Shown: positions 57,488 to 64,000 of the stretch, piece by piece
Layout: the number at the start of each line of letters is the position of its first letter
Position numbering within the stretch: the first letter of the stretch is position 1
DNA from: Pontibacter sp. G13
GTDB taxonomy: Bacteria; Bacteroidota; Bacteroidia; J057
DNA length: 64,000 nucleotides
Direction: 5' to 3'
NCBI RefSeq assembly: GCF_031851795.1
Contig: NZ_CP134696.1
Coordinates: 1,845,001-1,909,000, forward strand
The notes under the pieces: model-generated
What the model was told of the DNA's origin: nothing
The model's input: the letters and a program-made list of their open reading frames with translations, nothing else
The model's database searches: none
Translations under genes and position numbers: made by a program

Positions 57488-58546
57488 CTACCAGTTACTT
57501 GTTTGGATGTGGCTCCGATTTCCCTGAATCAGTCCGACCTCACCTTCGAATATTCCGCCTTCACCACTCAGGTCAAATACACGGACAGCCACGACATTTT
57601 CTCCTTCCTTGATCAGCTCGGCGGGAATGGGGTAGGAACGAATCTCCTGCCACTTGCCCGGGTCGATCTCTGTCAAGGATTCCCAACCTCCTGAAGTCCC
57701 GATCATCTGACCGTTGAAATAGACTTCATCGAGATCGTCAATTTTTCCAAGGACCAATTGCCAGCCCTCTTTTTGCTCTACATTCGGCATCGGGAATGCC
57801 TTTCGGTACCAAGCAATTCCATCATAGCCACCGAATCCCTGTGCTTCCCAGATTCCGGGGACTTGGATATCGTTCCATCCACTGTCGTCCCATTCTACCT
57901 CGCGATACTGTGGAGAATCACCGGGGGTGAATTTCCAGCGACCTGCTAGATCGACCGGCAACACCTTGAGGCTTGGATCGGGATACATGCGGATGTCCCC
58001 TTCCATGATTCCGCCTTCCTGCTCAGCATCGAATACGCGAATGGCCAGTACATTTCCGCTTTCTTTCCAGAGGCTGGGGGATATTTGATACCGACGGTGC
58101 TGATCGTACGCCGTCTGGTATCGCGGAGGAAAATTTCCGGTAGCCCCGATTTCAACCCCGTTGAGGAAGACCTGATCGACATCGTCAATTCGCCCGAGTT
58201 CGAGTATCCAGACATTCTGCTGATTCTGATCAGGCTTGTTGAGATGCTTCCGATACCAAGCGTAACCATCGTATTCGTGAAACCCCGCCTCTTCCCATGA
58301 TCCGGGGACATGGATGGATTCCCATTCGGAATCGTCCAATTTGGGGTCAGACCATTCGGCCACATCTCCCAGTGAAAACTTCCACGTGCCTTGAAGGGAA
58401 ATCGAGGCTGGAGGGGTATGTTCTTTCTTTTCGTCCGCAAACATGGAGGTATCTAGCATACCTGTCAAGTAGGCGCAGAAGACTCCAACAATGAGGTAGA
58501 CAACTGCTGAGAATGCGCGACTTGCGATGGTGGGTGATTGATTCAT
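57488..58546 (-). CDS. Membrane-anchored or secreted protein of two GH2-type sugar-binding jelly-roll modules
   Basis: 352 residues. The N-terminus has a hydrophobic segment (about 12-31, FSAVVYLIVGVFCAYLTGML) that may remain as an anchor. Two modules follow (about 48-195 and 196-340) with the same pattern as the downstream paralogue, including HVPGSWEEAGFHEYDGYAWYRK, ELGRIDDVDQVFLNG and AVRVFDLSGEGGIFEG. All four modules of the two genes align with each other, so the pair arose by duplication of a double-module gene. No active-site domain is present. It lies 20 nt downstream of the retropepsin-like gene, so they may be cotranscribed. Confidence 0.8.
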   Translation of the reverse strand: MNQSPTIASRAFSAVVYLIVGVFCAYLTGMLDTSMFADEKKEHTPPASISLQGTWKFSLGDVAEWSDPKLDDSEWESIHVPGSWEEAGFHEYDGYAWYRKHLNKPDQNQQNVWILELGRIDDVDQVFLNGVEIGATGNFPPRYQTAYDQHRRYQISPSLWKESGNVLAIRVFDAEQEGGIMEGDIRMYPDPSLKVLPVDLAGRWKFTPGDSPQYREVEWDDSGWNDIQVPGIWEAQGFGGYDGIAWYRKAFPMPNVEQKEGWQLVLGKIDDLDEVYFNGQMIGTSGGWESLTEIDPGKWQEIRSYPIPAELIKEGENVVAVRVFDLSGEGGIFEGEVGLIQGNRSHIQTSNW

Positions 58547-58566
58547 GACGATGCGAGTTGGCGTGA

Positions 58567-59070
58567 TTAGAGTCGAGAAATGGTCATCTGTTTCTGGAAA
58601 AAATCGAGGTTGAATCCATACCGTTTCATCAGATCGGTACCAATGACTCCTGCGATTTCGATTCCGGTGTCTTGCATGATGTGTGCTGAAATGTGCGCAA
58701 GGTCCATTCCGTAGAATTTCGTTTCGATCGGAAGCGTGCCCAAGCTCATATCCACTCGGTAGACCTTGGTCATGGACGCTGCTCCACCGATCCCCCTAGC
58801 GATAGCGCAATTGGAGGATTCGTATGAAGCCTGAAACCGATACTTCTTTTTGACGGAAAGATCCAGCAAGGAAATGGTCGCTCCCGTGTCCACGAGGAAA
58901 TAGGCTTTCTTGCCATTCAACGTTCCCTCCACAATCGGCTGAGGATGGAACCGGACTACCCGGATGGGCACAGGCGCATGTTTTTGCTGGGCTAATGATG
59001 GGCCCCAAGCAAACAAGCAAATAATCACAACGAGGATACAACGAGAAATCATGACGAACGCTTTGATCAA
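58567..59070 (-). CDS. Retropepsin-like aspartyl protease family protein
   Basis: 167 residues with a signal peptide (MIKAFVMISRCILVVIICLFAWGPSLAQ; a start at 59052 is also possible). It is a single-lobe aspartic protease fold: flap-side strand IVEGTLNGKKAYFLVDTGATISLLD with the catalytic D61-T62-G63, and a later hydrophobic EIAGVIGTDLMKRYGFNLDF that matches the psi-loop Ile-Gly motif. Such proteins act as homodimers. It is exported, probably periplasmic. The target is unknown. It lies between a response regulator gene and the jelly-roll pair. Confidence 0.82.
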   Translation of the reverse strand: MIKAFVMISRCILVVIICLFAWGPSLAQQKHAPVPIRVVRFHPQPIVEGTLNGKKAYFLVDTGATISLLDLSVKKKYRFQASYESSNCAIARGIGGAASMTKVYRVDMSLGTLPIETKFYGMDLAHISAHIMQDTGIEIAGVIGTDLMKRYGFNLDFFQKQMTISRL

Positions 59071-59174
59071 ATGTACGCTCGCCTCCTCGGGCAGATGTCA
59101 TGGGGTAGTCAGGAGATGTAAAAAAATGTCATCGCTGGTCAGAGACATGGTGACATTTGGCAAAAATGGCCGAT

Positions 59175-59876
59175 TTAGGCCACTACGAGCTTATATCCGA
59201 TGCCGTGAACGGTGAGAATCATGCGGGGATCACGACTGTCTTGCTCGATTTTCTGGCGGAGTTTCAACATGAAATTGTCGACGGTACGCGTCGTTGGAGC
59301 TTCAGCGTACCCCCACACTCCTTCGAGCAGCTGGTCTCTGGAGACGGGCTCGTTGCGATGCTGCCAGAGAAATTGAAGAATCTCGAATTCCTTGTGGGAC
59401 ATTCGGATTTCCTGGTCCGCTTCCCACGCCTGAAACTTGGAAAACTCCACGGACAGTCTCCCAATTTGTACACGCTCATCCGATGAAGCCCCAGATGATA
59501 CGGGCTGGACACGTCTCAGCACAGCTTTGACCCGAGCCAACAGCTCTCTCAATCCAAAAGGTTTGGTGAGATAATCATCAGCGCCAAGTTCCAGCCCCAG
59601 CACCTTGTCAATCTCCTCCCCTTTCGCAGATAGCATGATGACCGGTACTTCCATACCGGCCCCCCTGATCAATTTGCAGACTTCATAGCCGGACATTTGA
59701 GGCAGCATGATGTCCAACAGGATCAAATCAAAGGTTCCCGCTTGCGCCTTTTCCCAGCCCTGTCGACCATCCATCGCGGTTTCCACCCGATAGCCCTCAA
59801 ATTCCAAGTTGTCTCTGAGGCCCATAGACATGGAGGGTTCATCTTCGATGATCAAAATATGCGGGGTCATATCCAT
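59175..59876 (-). CDS. Two-component response regulator, OmpR/PhoB family
   Basis: 233 residues. Receiver domain 5-120 with E11/D12, phospho-acceptor D55 in LILLDIML, S83 and K105 in YLTKPF. The DNA-binding winged helix covers about 135-231 (FEILQFLWQHRNEPVSRDQLLEGVWGYAEAPTTRTVDNFMLKLRQKIE...ILTVHGIGYKLV). It follows its histidine kinase gene by 81 nt on the same strand and should be phosphorylated by it. Target genes are unknown; the adjacent retropepsin and jelly-roll genes are candidates (inference). Confidence 0.94.
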   Translation of the reverse strand: MDMTPHILIIEDEPSMSMGLRDNLEFEGYRVETAMDGRQGWEKAQAGTFDLILLDIMLPQMSGYEVCKLIRGAGMEVPVIMLSAKGEEIDKVLGLELGADDYLTKPFGLRELLARVKAVLRRVQPVSSGASSDERVQIGRLSVEFSKFQAWEADQEIRMSHKEFEILQFLWQHRNEPVSRDQLLEGVWGYAEAPTTRTVDNFMLKLRQKIEQDSRDPRMILTVHGIGYKLVVA

Positions 59877-59957
59877 AGGGAAAGGTAGATTTTTGGGAGA
59901 AGGTCAAATTTCTGCAATCGATTTCGGATTGTCCAAGGAGTTGTCAAATTTCCTCGT

Positions 59958-61526
59958 TCAACCTGTGCTTTTTTCTGATTTGAGCGGGAACCAACAGGTA
60001 AAGGTACTTCCCTTGCCCAATTCGCTCGCAACCGCTACCGAGCCTCCATGATCTTCCACAATTTGGCGAACAATAGACAATCCCAAGCCGGTTCCCTTGA
60101 CATTGTGGACGCCTTGCGTGGGTACCCGGAAGAACTGATCGAAGACGGAGTGCTGATTTTCGAGGGAAATGCCGATTCCGTGATCCGAAACCGAGAACCC
60201 TATTTTGCCGGGCTGCGAAATCGTCCGGAAGGTCAATTCCTTGTTGTCTTCGCTGTACTTCACGGCATTGTCGAGCAGGTTAATCAAGACCTCCGAGATC
60301 GCGTCTTCATCTCCGAAAATGGTATCAGGTCCATCAGCATGCTCCACCGTCCAAGTAAAGCCCTTCTGCTTGAGGTGGAAATTGTATGCATATAACGTCT
60401 GATTCATCAGTTCTCGTAATGCAAGTTCCTTGCGATGATACACGCGCTTGCCTTTGTCCATCTTGGAAAAGTTCAGAATCTTGCCCACTACCCCACTCAG
60501 GCGCCTTGTTTCCTGCGAAATGATCTGATAGTATTCATGCTTCTTTTCCTCCGTGGGTACGCGGTTCATTTCCAACGTTTCAGCAAACATCCGAATCAAG
60601 GCCAGTGGGGTCCGGATCTCATGAGACACATTGGATACAAATTCCGACTTCAATTCTGATAACCTCAATTCCTTCCGAATACTTCTAAAAACGGTCCAGA
60701 GTGCCAAAATCAGAATCGCATCCATCACCAAAAGCATCCCGAGATTCCACCGAAACCGACGTTTGACGACCTCTCCGATGCTTCCTGCCGAATTGTGAAT
60801 GGCAATTTTGAGTTTGGGAAATAGCCACAGGTAATCTGATGCCTCCACTTCGGTAGCAGGAGGCTCTCCAGAGGGAGGAAATAGACAAGACGCACTAGCC
60901 TCATCCACCAATGACATCTCGAAGTTTTCATTGCCTGTAGCGTCCAACTTGGGGGAAAGCCAGCTATCCACGAAATCGGAGACGTCGATCAAGATCCCAC
61001 AGAAATCCACCCATTCGACCTTCTCGGGTAGGAGAAACCCCAACATGACTTGCTGCGAATCCGGTGAAAAGGCAAAGGGAGCGATCTTAGGGAATCCATT
61101 TTCGCGATAGGCATAAAACTTCTCAAATGCCTCCTGTTTGGCTTGTAGGGCAGGTCTCCAATGCGCTTCTGTCATGGAAGATGAATCCCAGCGACCGCCG
61201 TCCATCCATAGGAATTGAGACACCTCTACAGAGTCCATCAGCAGTAATCCTGAAACTCCCGGATGTTTGCCGATGAATTCCTGACCGCCGGTTTCGAGGC
61301 CGTTTTGAAGGTTCTGATAGACCTTTTGGCGCCAGGAACCTACAAGATCCTGCGCATACGAATTGACAGAATAGAGGACCGTCTCCAACTGTTGGTCATA
61401 GATATCCTCCAGCACTTCTTCCTGCTGGCTGAGATTGGTCAGCTCATAGGCAGAGAAAAAGAGGGCTGGAAGTAGAAATGCCAACAATAGGATCAGACCG
61501 ATCCGGCGAATGGGATGCTTGGACAT
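59958..61526 (-). CDS. Membrane sensor histidine kinase
   Basis: 522 residues. TM1 (about 8-28), an extracytoplasmic sensor of about 230 residues with no recognised domain, and TM2 (about 262-283). HisKA has the H-box NVSHEIRTPLAL (phospho-His 302). The ATPase carries the N-box LLDNAVKYS (417-425), G1 SDHGIGI (447-453), an F-box-like VFDQFFRV and G2 GTGLGLS (478-484). It is cotranscribed with the response regulator. A repeat-like hairpin at 61546-61580 sits 20 nt upstream of its start. Confidence 0.94.
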   Translation of the reverse strand: MSKHPIRRIGLILLLAFLLPALFFSAYELTNLSQQEEVLEDIYDQQLETVLYSVNSYAQDLVGSWRQKVYQNLQNGLETGGQEFIGKHPGVSGLLLMDSVEVSQFLWMDGGRWDSSSMTEAHWRPALQAKQEAFEKFYAYRENGFPKIAPFAFSPDSQQVMLGFLLPEKVEWVDFCGILIDVSDFVDSWLSPKLDATGNENFEMSLVDEASASCLFPPSGEPPATEVEASDYLWLFPKLKIAIHNSAGSIGEVVKRRFRWNLGMLLVMDAILILALWTVFRSIRKELRLSELKSEFVSNVSHEIRTPLALIRMFAETLEMNRVPTEEKKHEYYQIISQETRRLSGVVGKILNFSKMDKGKRVYHRKELALRELMNQTLYAYNFHLKQKGFTWTVEHADGPDTIFGDEDAISEVLINLLDNAVKYSEDNKELTFRTISQPGKIGFSVSDHGIGISLENQHSVFDQFFRVPTQGVHNVKGTGLGLSIVRQIVEDHGGSVAVASELGKGSTFTCWFPLKSEKSTG

Positions 61527-61545
61527 ATCCCAAGGATTGAAAGTT

Positions 61546-61580
61546 CCCGCCTGGGTAGTACGCTATCGCGATCAGGCGGG
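61546..61580. repeat. REP-like hairpin sharing a core with the dispersed elements
   Basis: A perfect 8-bp stem CCCGCCTG with CAGGCGGG; its 19-nt loop contains GTACGCTATCGC. The same 12 bases occur in the conserved core of copy A (about 55817-55828). There is no T-tract, so it is not a plain terminator. Confidence 0.55.
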
Positions 61581-61594
61581 ATGAAAAGATGAGT

Positions 61595-62584
61595 TTATGC
61601 AGTAGTGGTGGAAGTCGTATAACTCAACCAAGTAGCGAGGTCGATGTTGGAACCACAAGCGACCAGGCCTACACGTTTGCCTTTGCACTCGTCATGCAAA
61701 GGCCCCAACAGGGCGGCCAGTGCAGCGGCGGCAGCGGGTTCGACTGCGAGCTTCAGCTCCTCGAAGCTCAGACACATGGCTTGGGCCATCTGATTGTCGG
61801 TCACGGTTACGACCTTGTCGAGAGTTTGTTGAACCAAGCCAAAAGAGTACGGCAAGGCGAAGGGTGCTCCCAAACTGTCTGCGATGGTATTCACAGCCTC
61901 GATGGACTCAGGACCGCCTTTTTTCAAGCTGAGGGACATGGAATTGGCGCCTTCGGGCTCCACGCCGATGACTTTGGCATTGGGAAGCATCTGTTTCACA
62001 GCGCTACCAATCCCTGCTGCCAATCCGCCTCCTCCAATCGGGACGATCACTACATCCAGATCCGGAGCCTGCTCACACATTTCCAGACCGACCGTGGCCG
62101 TACCCAAAGCAGTCAGCGGGCCTTCGAAAGGATGCACAAAAAAGCGTCCTTCTTCTGAACGAATACGCTCAACCTCATCAAAAGCTTTGGCTACATCATC
62201 CACCAGCACCACCTCGGTACCTTGGCGACGACATGCCTCCACGCGATAGGGATTGGCGGTTTTGGGCATGACCACCTTGGCGGTCGTACCACATGCCTTG
62301 GCGGCATATCCCACTGCAATGGCATGATTACCTGCTGAAACAGCCGTAACTCCTTGTGCCAAAGCAACTTTATCTAGCGAATCCATGACGAGCAATGCGC
62401 CACGCGGCTTGAAGCTTCCTGCATATTGCAAGAGCTCCAACTTGAGATAAACTTCAGTTTGGTCCCCGAGTAGTTCGTTCTTGACATGAGAACTCCAAAA
62501 AGTGGTGGGGGTAGTCTTCACCCGATCTCCCAACTGGGTCCGGGCTGCACGAATTTCGTCGAGCGTAGGAACCGAAACACGCAT
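61595..62584 (-). CDS. Threonine/serine dehydratase-like PLP enzyme (fold type II)
   Basis: 329 residues, the length of catabolic threonine ammonia-lyase or serine racemase, without a regulatory ACT domain. The PLP lysine is K59 in GSFKPRGAL. The substrate loop is SAGNHAIAVGYAAK (about 83-96), the phosphate-binding glycine loop PIGGGGLAAGIG (about 177-188) and the late VEPAAAAALAAL (about 283-294). The reaction is probably deamination of Thr/Ser to 2-oxoacids, or racemisation. The C-terminus is Thr-rich. No biosynthetic ilv genes adjoin. Confidence 0.9.
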   Translation of the reverse strand: MRVSVPTLDEIRAARTQLGDRVKTTPTTFWSSHVKNELLGDQTEVYLKLELLQYAGSFKPRGALLVMDSLDKVALAQGVTAVSAGNHAIAVGYAAKACGTTAKVVMPKTANPYRVEACRRQGTEVVLVDDVAKAFDEVERIRSEEGRFFVHPFEGPLTALGTATVGLEMCEQAPDLDVVIVPIGGGGLAAGIGSAVKQMLPNAKVIGVEPEGANSMSLSLKKGGPESIEAVNTIADSLGAPFALPYSFGLVQQTLDKVVTVTDNQMAQAMCLSFEELKLAVEPAAAAALAALLGPLHDECKGKRVGLVACGSNIDLATWLSYTTSTTTA

Positions 62585-62694
62585 ATAGGTTGTTCAATTT
62601 CTCCAATGATGATCCGCCAATATACAGAATGTGCCCGTTAGTTCTCGTATTTCCCGAATCTATGGACAAATCCGAACCCTGTAAGGCAGGCTGA

Positions 62695-63675
62695 TTAATT
62701 CTGCAAAATCGGCATCCAAGGGGACGTGTTGGGGAGTTGATTCAGGGGAATAGCCTGAAAATCAGATTGAGGCACCATGACTGTCCAGGAGGAATCATTT
62801 AGGAAGAATCGCGTATCGGATGCCCATCCGTTTATCTGCCCAGTCTGTTGGGGAGTGAAGACAATGGGGCCATATTGGAGCGCAAATTGATCTGACTGGG
62901 TCTCTGAGCGGACCTTTCGAAGTGAAGTCGGAATGCTCAGCGAGATCTCATCTCCGGCAATCCACTTACGGGTGATGTACCCAATTCCATCCACAATCTC
63001 AGGATACACCCACTGTCCATTGACATCGAGGACGAGTTTGCGATTGGTTTTGGATTGGTAGCGAAATGAAGAATCCGGGTCGGGGAGATTGTCGCTCCAG
63101 CATGGGATTCGAACGCCCAGTGTAAAGGATTGTACTTTTTCGGGGCTGAGGTATAGTTTCCACTCGATGCGCTGGGGAAATGGGCTTTCGAGATGTGCCG
63201 AAACGGAAGTCTGAGAAAGCTCGATCTTCCGGTGGGTCGTGGCAAATTGATTCACCCAGATCGTATCTCCCTGCGCTGGCAACGCCCATTCGGGGAGCTT
63301 TTGCGCAATCTGGTCGGTGGGCACCACGCCCAACAACCCATTGAGCCACAATTTTTCCATTCGATCTCCCCATCGCCCAGATTTTTCCTGGGCCAATCGC
63401 TGACCGAGCTTGTCCATCAACGCGAGTCGATCACAAGGCTTCCACTGTTCGGCATCGGCAGGCAATCCACTCAGCATCCATTCGGCTGGAACTGCAAGCT
63501 GCGAAGCTGACGTGCAATTGAGCGGATCAACCGCAGCATTCCCCCTGATAGCCAACCAGTTTGGCGATTCAACGGCGGATGGGGGAGTTGAAGGAGCATC
63601 TGTTTGGCAACCCAGTAGCGATGAGGCCATGAGGAGAAACAAGATGCCTAGGTGTGAGTTGTGAAGGCGGATCAT
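62695..63675 (-). CDS. Lipoprotein with GH127-like C-terminal beta-sandwich
   Basis: 326 residues. The lipoprotein signal ends ASSLLGC (lipid on C23). Residues about 165-325 follow the beta-sandwich of GH127 (DUF1680) enzymes: RIEWKLYLSPEKVQSFTLGVRIPCWSDN, KLVLDVNGQWVYPEIVDGIGYITRKWIAGDEISLSIPTSLRKV, FALQYGPIVFTPQ. The (alpha/alpha)6 catalytic barrel of about 400 residues expected before it is absent; only about 140 residues without recognised motifs stand there. It is either a reduced binding protein or a coincidental fold match. Confidence 0.6.
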   Translation of the reverse strand: MIRLHNSHLGILFLLMASSLLGCQTDAPSTPPSAVESPNWLAIRGNAAVDPLNCTSASQLAVPAEWMLSGLPADAEQWKPCDRLALMDKLGQRLAQEKSGRWGDRMEKLWLNGLLGVVPTDQIAQKLPEWALPAQGDTIWVNQFATTHRKIELSQTSVSAHLESPFPQRIEWKLYLSPEKVQSFTLGVRIPCWSDNLPDPDSSFRYQSKTNRKLVLDVNGQWVYPEIVDGIGYITRKWIAGDEISLSIPTSLRKVRSETQSDQFALQYGPIVFTPQQTGQINGWASDTRFFLNDSSWTVMVPQSDFQAIPLNQLPNTSPWMPILQN

Positions 63676-63743
63676 TGGGTAGTAATCGCAGATTATCGGT
63701 CCTGCGAAAATAAGAGATTCACCGGAATTTGGTAACTTGCATT

Positions 63744-64000
63744 ATGGAAGTCGTGGAAGTCTTGGGTATTTCCCTCTCCCCGGTCGTGTTTATCTTCACC
63801 TACGTGTACCTGCTCGACAAATACGAGCGGGAACCCTTGATCTATTTGTTCATCACATTTGGATTTGGGGTGCTGATTGCATGGCCAGTGCTCTACATCG
63901 GGGGAGAGTTGCAAGCGCTGACGGGCGTTTTTCCCGCGCCGGAATACCCATTCCGCACCTTGATCTATGCCTTCATCGTCGTGGCGTTGGTCGAGGAATC
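63744..64000 (+). CDS. PrsW-family intramembrane metalloprotease, N-terminal part (cut by window edge)
   Basis: 85 complete codons from the ATG at 63744. The start has LSPVVFIFTYVYLLDKYEREPLIYLFITFGFGVLIAWPVLY, the typical PrsW opening (membrane helix, then D-K-Y-E-R-E-P), and it stops at YAFIVVALVEE, the beginning of the conserved Glu-Glu zinc motif in the next helix. PrsW-type proteases cut membrane anti-sigma factors in some bacteria. The rest of the gene is outside. A TAACTTGC box (about 63732-63739), one base off the -7 consensus, precedes the start. Confidence 0.8.
   Translation, partial: MEVVEVLGISLSPVVFIFTYVYLLDKYEREPLIYLFITFGFGVLIAWPVLYIGGELQALTGVFPAPEYPFRTLIYAFIVVALVEE

Overview
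The window looks like a chromosomal piece of a member of the Bacteroidota. The evidence is two SusC/SusD outer-membrane uptake pairs, a SusB-like GH97 alpha-glucosidase, C-terminal domains of the type IX secretion system (T9SS) with a PorV-like protein, phylum-typical families (DUF4301, TIGR02757), and several promoters of the Bacteroidota form TAnnTTTG. In one promoter the matching TTTG box lies 19 nt upstream. Base composition is close to balanced in genes and AT-rich in the long gaps around the SusC genes. I cannot place it below phylum.

Layout. 1-3018: an rRNA operon on the minus strand (16S, tRNA-Ile, tRNA-Ala, 5' part of 23S). 3422-9762: a minus-strand cluster for envelope glycosylation and signalling (flippase-like protein, GT2 glycosyltransferase, a small protein, a lone DppC-type permease, a SpoIIE-type phosphatase, a nucleotide-sugar dehydrogenase). 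9905-11543: ruvC, a HIT protein and greA. 11648-20486: a three-gene surface unit (TonB-dependent receptor, 1317-residue secreted protein, PorV-like protein). 20724-30538: a TPR protein, a Crp/Fnr regulator, a SulP transporter with a folded leader, a BamA-like barrel, pruA and TIGR02757. 31639-45426: two SusC/SusD pairs, a GNAT enzyme, ccmB and GH97, all on the minus strand, resembling a loose polysaccharide utilisation region. 46088-47679: an Rpn-family nuclease gene followed by an exact duplicate of its 3' half. 47752-54810: prfB (with the +1 programmed frameshift), transketolase, xylulokinase and DUF4301. 55058-64000: a small T9SS cargo, two tandem proteins built only of GH2-type jelly-roll modules, a retropepsin-like protein, a two-component system, a threonine dehydratase-like enzyme, a GH127-like beta-sandwich lipoprotein and the start of a PrsW-like protease.

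The least expected feature is a family of five intergenic elements of 192-207 bp (25952-26143, 26227-26431, 31353-31544, 45711-45913, 55746-55952). They share a closing helix and a first hairpin whose paired bases change together between copies, as expected for conserved folded RNA or DNA. They form two subfamilies. Two copies stand next to intact or broken PD-(D/E)XK nuclease genes. The second main lead is the Rpn duplication, which yields a free-standing copy of the nuclease-less C-terminal half. That is the part which in characterised Rpn systems acts as the antitoxin.
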